Positions 62,934 through 64,000 of a stretch of 64,000 nt of DNA are shown here, in pieces. Under the pieces are notes generated by a model that was not told where the DNA came from, ran no database searches, and saw only the letters and a program-made list of their open reading frames with translations. A program made the translations under genes and the position numbers. Each line of letters begins with the position of its first letter. The first letter of the stretch is position 1. Source of the stretch: Ruminiclostridium cellobioparum subsp. termitidis CT1112 (GTDB lineage Bacteria; Bacillota; Clostridia; Acetivibrionales; DSM-1351); assembly GCF_000350485.1 (NCBI RefSeq), contig NZ_AORV01000059.1, positions 1 through 64,000 of the forward strand. Reading direction: 5' to 3'.

Positions 62934-64000
62934 TTAGCCAACCCTTTTTTCCTCAACTAAAAGTTCCTTGTAAACAAGAGAATTATTCTTTAGATCACCG
63001 AAGCTGAGATATTCCTGAATGCTTCCGGCATGTACCAGCCAGATTTTATCCACCTTTGTCAAAATATCAGGCTTGTGACTTATCACCAGGACCGTACTGT
63101 CTTTAAAGTCTGTTGTCAGCATTTTATTTACATATGCCTCTGATTCAACATCATAATTTGCTGTAGCTTCATCAAGTATAAGTATTTTTGACTGTCTGGC
63201 AAAAGCTCTGGCCATCGCTATCTTCTGCCTTTGTCCGCCTGAAAGCCTGGAACCGTTTCTGCCCACTTCACTTTTATATTTTAAAGGCATGTCTTTTATA
63301 AAATCATATGCACCGCTTCTCACAGCAGCTTTATTAATAACTGTGTTATCCGCCTTTGAACCAATGGAAATGTTTTTTTCTATAGTCGTGTTAAAAAGAT
63401 ATAAGTCCTGACTTACCACAGATATCAAGCCTCTGTAATCCCTTAATTTGATGTCGTTTATATCAGTTCCGTCAAGCAATATTTTTCCTTCCTGTGGCTT
63501 ATAAAATCTCAGCAGCAAGTTTATGAGAGTACTCTTTCCCGAGCCGTTGGCTCCGATAACAGCAATTTTTTCACCGGCCTTTATATTCAGATTTATCTTA
63601 TTTAAGATTTGCTCCCCTTCCTTATATGAAAAGCTCACATTTTCAAATGTTATGTCTCCCGGCACCTCATTATCAATGGCCCTGGCATTGGTTTCCCGCT
63701 TAACCTCAATCTCTGTTTCCATGTCGAGAAATTCAAAGAATCTTTTTGCAGAAGGGATTATGTTTGAAAAATTATACCCTATATTTAATATTGCAGATAT
63801 AGGTCCTATAACATAAGCACTATATGTAAGAAATGCGAATAAACCCCCGATAGTGAGTTCATTTCTGAAGGCCATGTACGCTCCCAGTATGTATAAAGCA
63901 CTGGATATTCCCTGAAACACAACACTTTCCGAGTATTCGTTGAACTTATCCAAAAATGCCATTTTTATATTCATCTTGACAATTTTTCTTTGTTTTTTAA
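62934..64000 (-). CDS. exporter-type ABC transporter, fused membrane and ATPase domains (5' end outside window)
   Basis: The frame is open past an internal ATG at 63974 to the window end (KKQRKIVKMNIKM...), so at least 355 residues are present and the start is outside. The visible part has the last membrane helices (ISSALYILGAYMAFRN, GGLFAFLTYSAYVIGPISAI) and a complete ATPase: GANGSGKST, GRNGSRLSGGQRQKIAMARA and ILILDEATANYDVES, then a switch His in VISHKPD. The type suits lipid, peptide or drug export. No partner gene is visible in the window. Confidence 0.9.
   Translation of the reverse strand, partial: KKQRKIVKMNIKMAFLDKFNEYSESVVFQGISSALYILGAYMAFRNELTIGGLFAFLTYSAYVIGPISAILNIGYNFSNIIPSAKRFFEFLDMETEIEVKRETNARAIDNEVPGDITFENVSFSYKEGEQILNKINLNIKAGEKIAVIGANGSGKSTLINLLLRFYKPQEGKILLDGTDINDIKLRDYRGLISVVSQDLYLFNTTIEKNISIGSKADNTVINKAAVRSGAYDFIKDMPLKYKSEVGRNGSRLSGGQRQKIAMARAFARQSKILILDEATANYDVESEAYVNKMLTTDFKDSTVLVISHKPDILTKVDKIWLVHAGSIQEYLSFGDLKNNSLVYKELLVEEKRVG

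Overview
The window looks like a chromosomal segment of a mesophilic, anaerobic, plant-fibre-degrading Clostridia species. It is AT-rich, with strong GGAGG ribosome sites, YesM/YesN two-component systems beside sugar ABC importers, beta-mannan and arabinan enzymes, a glycyl radical enzyme and a type I-B CRISPR system. Ruminiclostridium or a close relative fits best. That is an inference from gene content, not from a marker gene.

Layout. 1-3843: N-terminal 1281 residues of a giant secreted HYR-repeat protein (minus). 4168-5694: a two-gene split-sigma-like pair followed by a decayed lysis-like module. 5681-13383: housekeeping genes (MsrAB, GDPD, MFS transporter, subtilase, DUF503, LUD, DUF1653, UPF0178, ferredoxin-like aldo/keto reductase). 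13596-19412: a LacI regulator divergent from a four-gene beta-mannan operon (mannooligosaccharide phosphorylase, cellobiose/mannobiose 2-epimerase, mannosylglucose phosphorylase, CE7 esterase). 19493-26354: a sugar ABC importer with YesM and a frameshifted YesN. 26522-27610: an orphan C39/BtrH-like protein. 27847-35467: two GH43 enzymes, an ABC importer and a divergent ArsR-type regulator. 35547-38353: Fur regulator, GNAT, a MITE, and an Ala-rich repeat protein with a Cys-rich N-terminus.

38549-52301 is the most unusual part. A minus-strand operon encodes a glycyl radical enzyme split into a catalytic subunit (744 aa, ending before the glycyl-radical domain) and a separate 83-aa glycyl-radical subunit. 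A ribose-type ABC importer (binding protein, double ATPase, permease) and the radical-SAM activase follow. Divergently transcribed are a YesN response regulator, a short histidine kinase with no extracellular sensor domain, and a double ABC-ATPase homologue whose nucleotide-binding motifs are all degenerate. A chemoreceptor lies beyond. I read this as one import, sensing and radical-chemistry system for a small sugar or polyol.

52651-60295: a type I-B CRISPR array (17 repeats) and cas6-cas8b1-cas7-cas5-cas3, without cas4, cas1 or cas2 and with an apparently truncated leader. 60554-64000: RecD2 helicase and the C-terminal part of an exporter-type ABC protein cut by the window end. I saw no rRNA, tRNA or intact insertion sequence.
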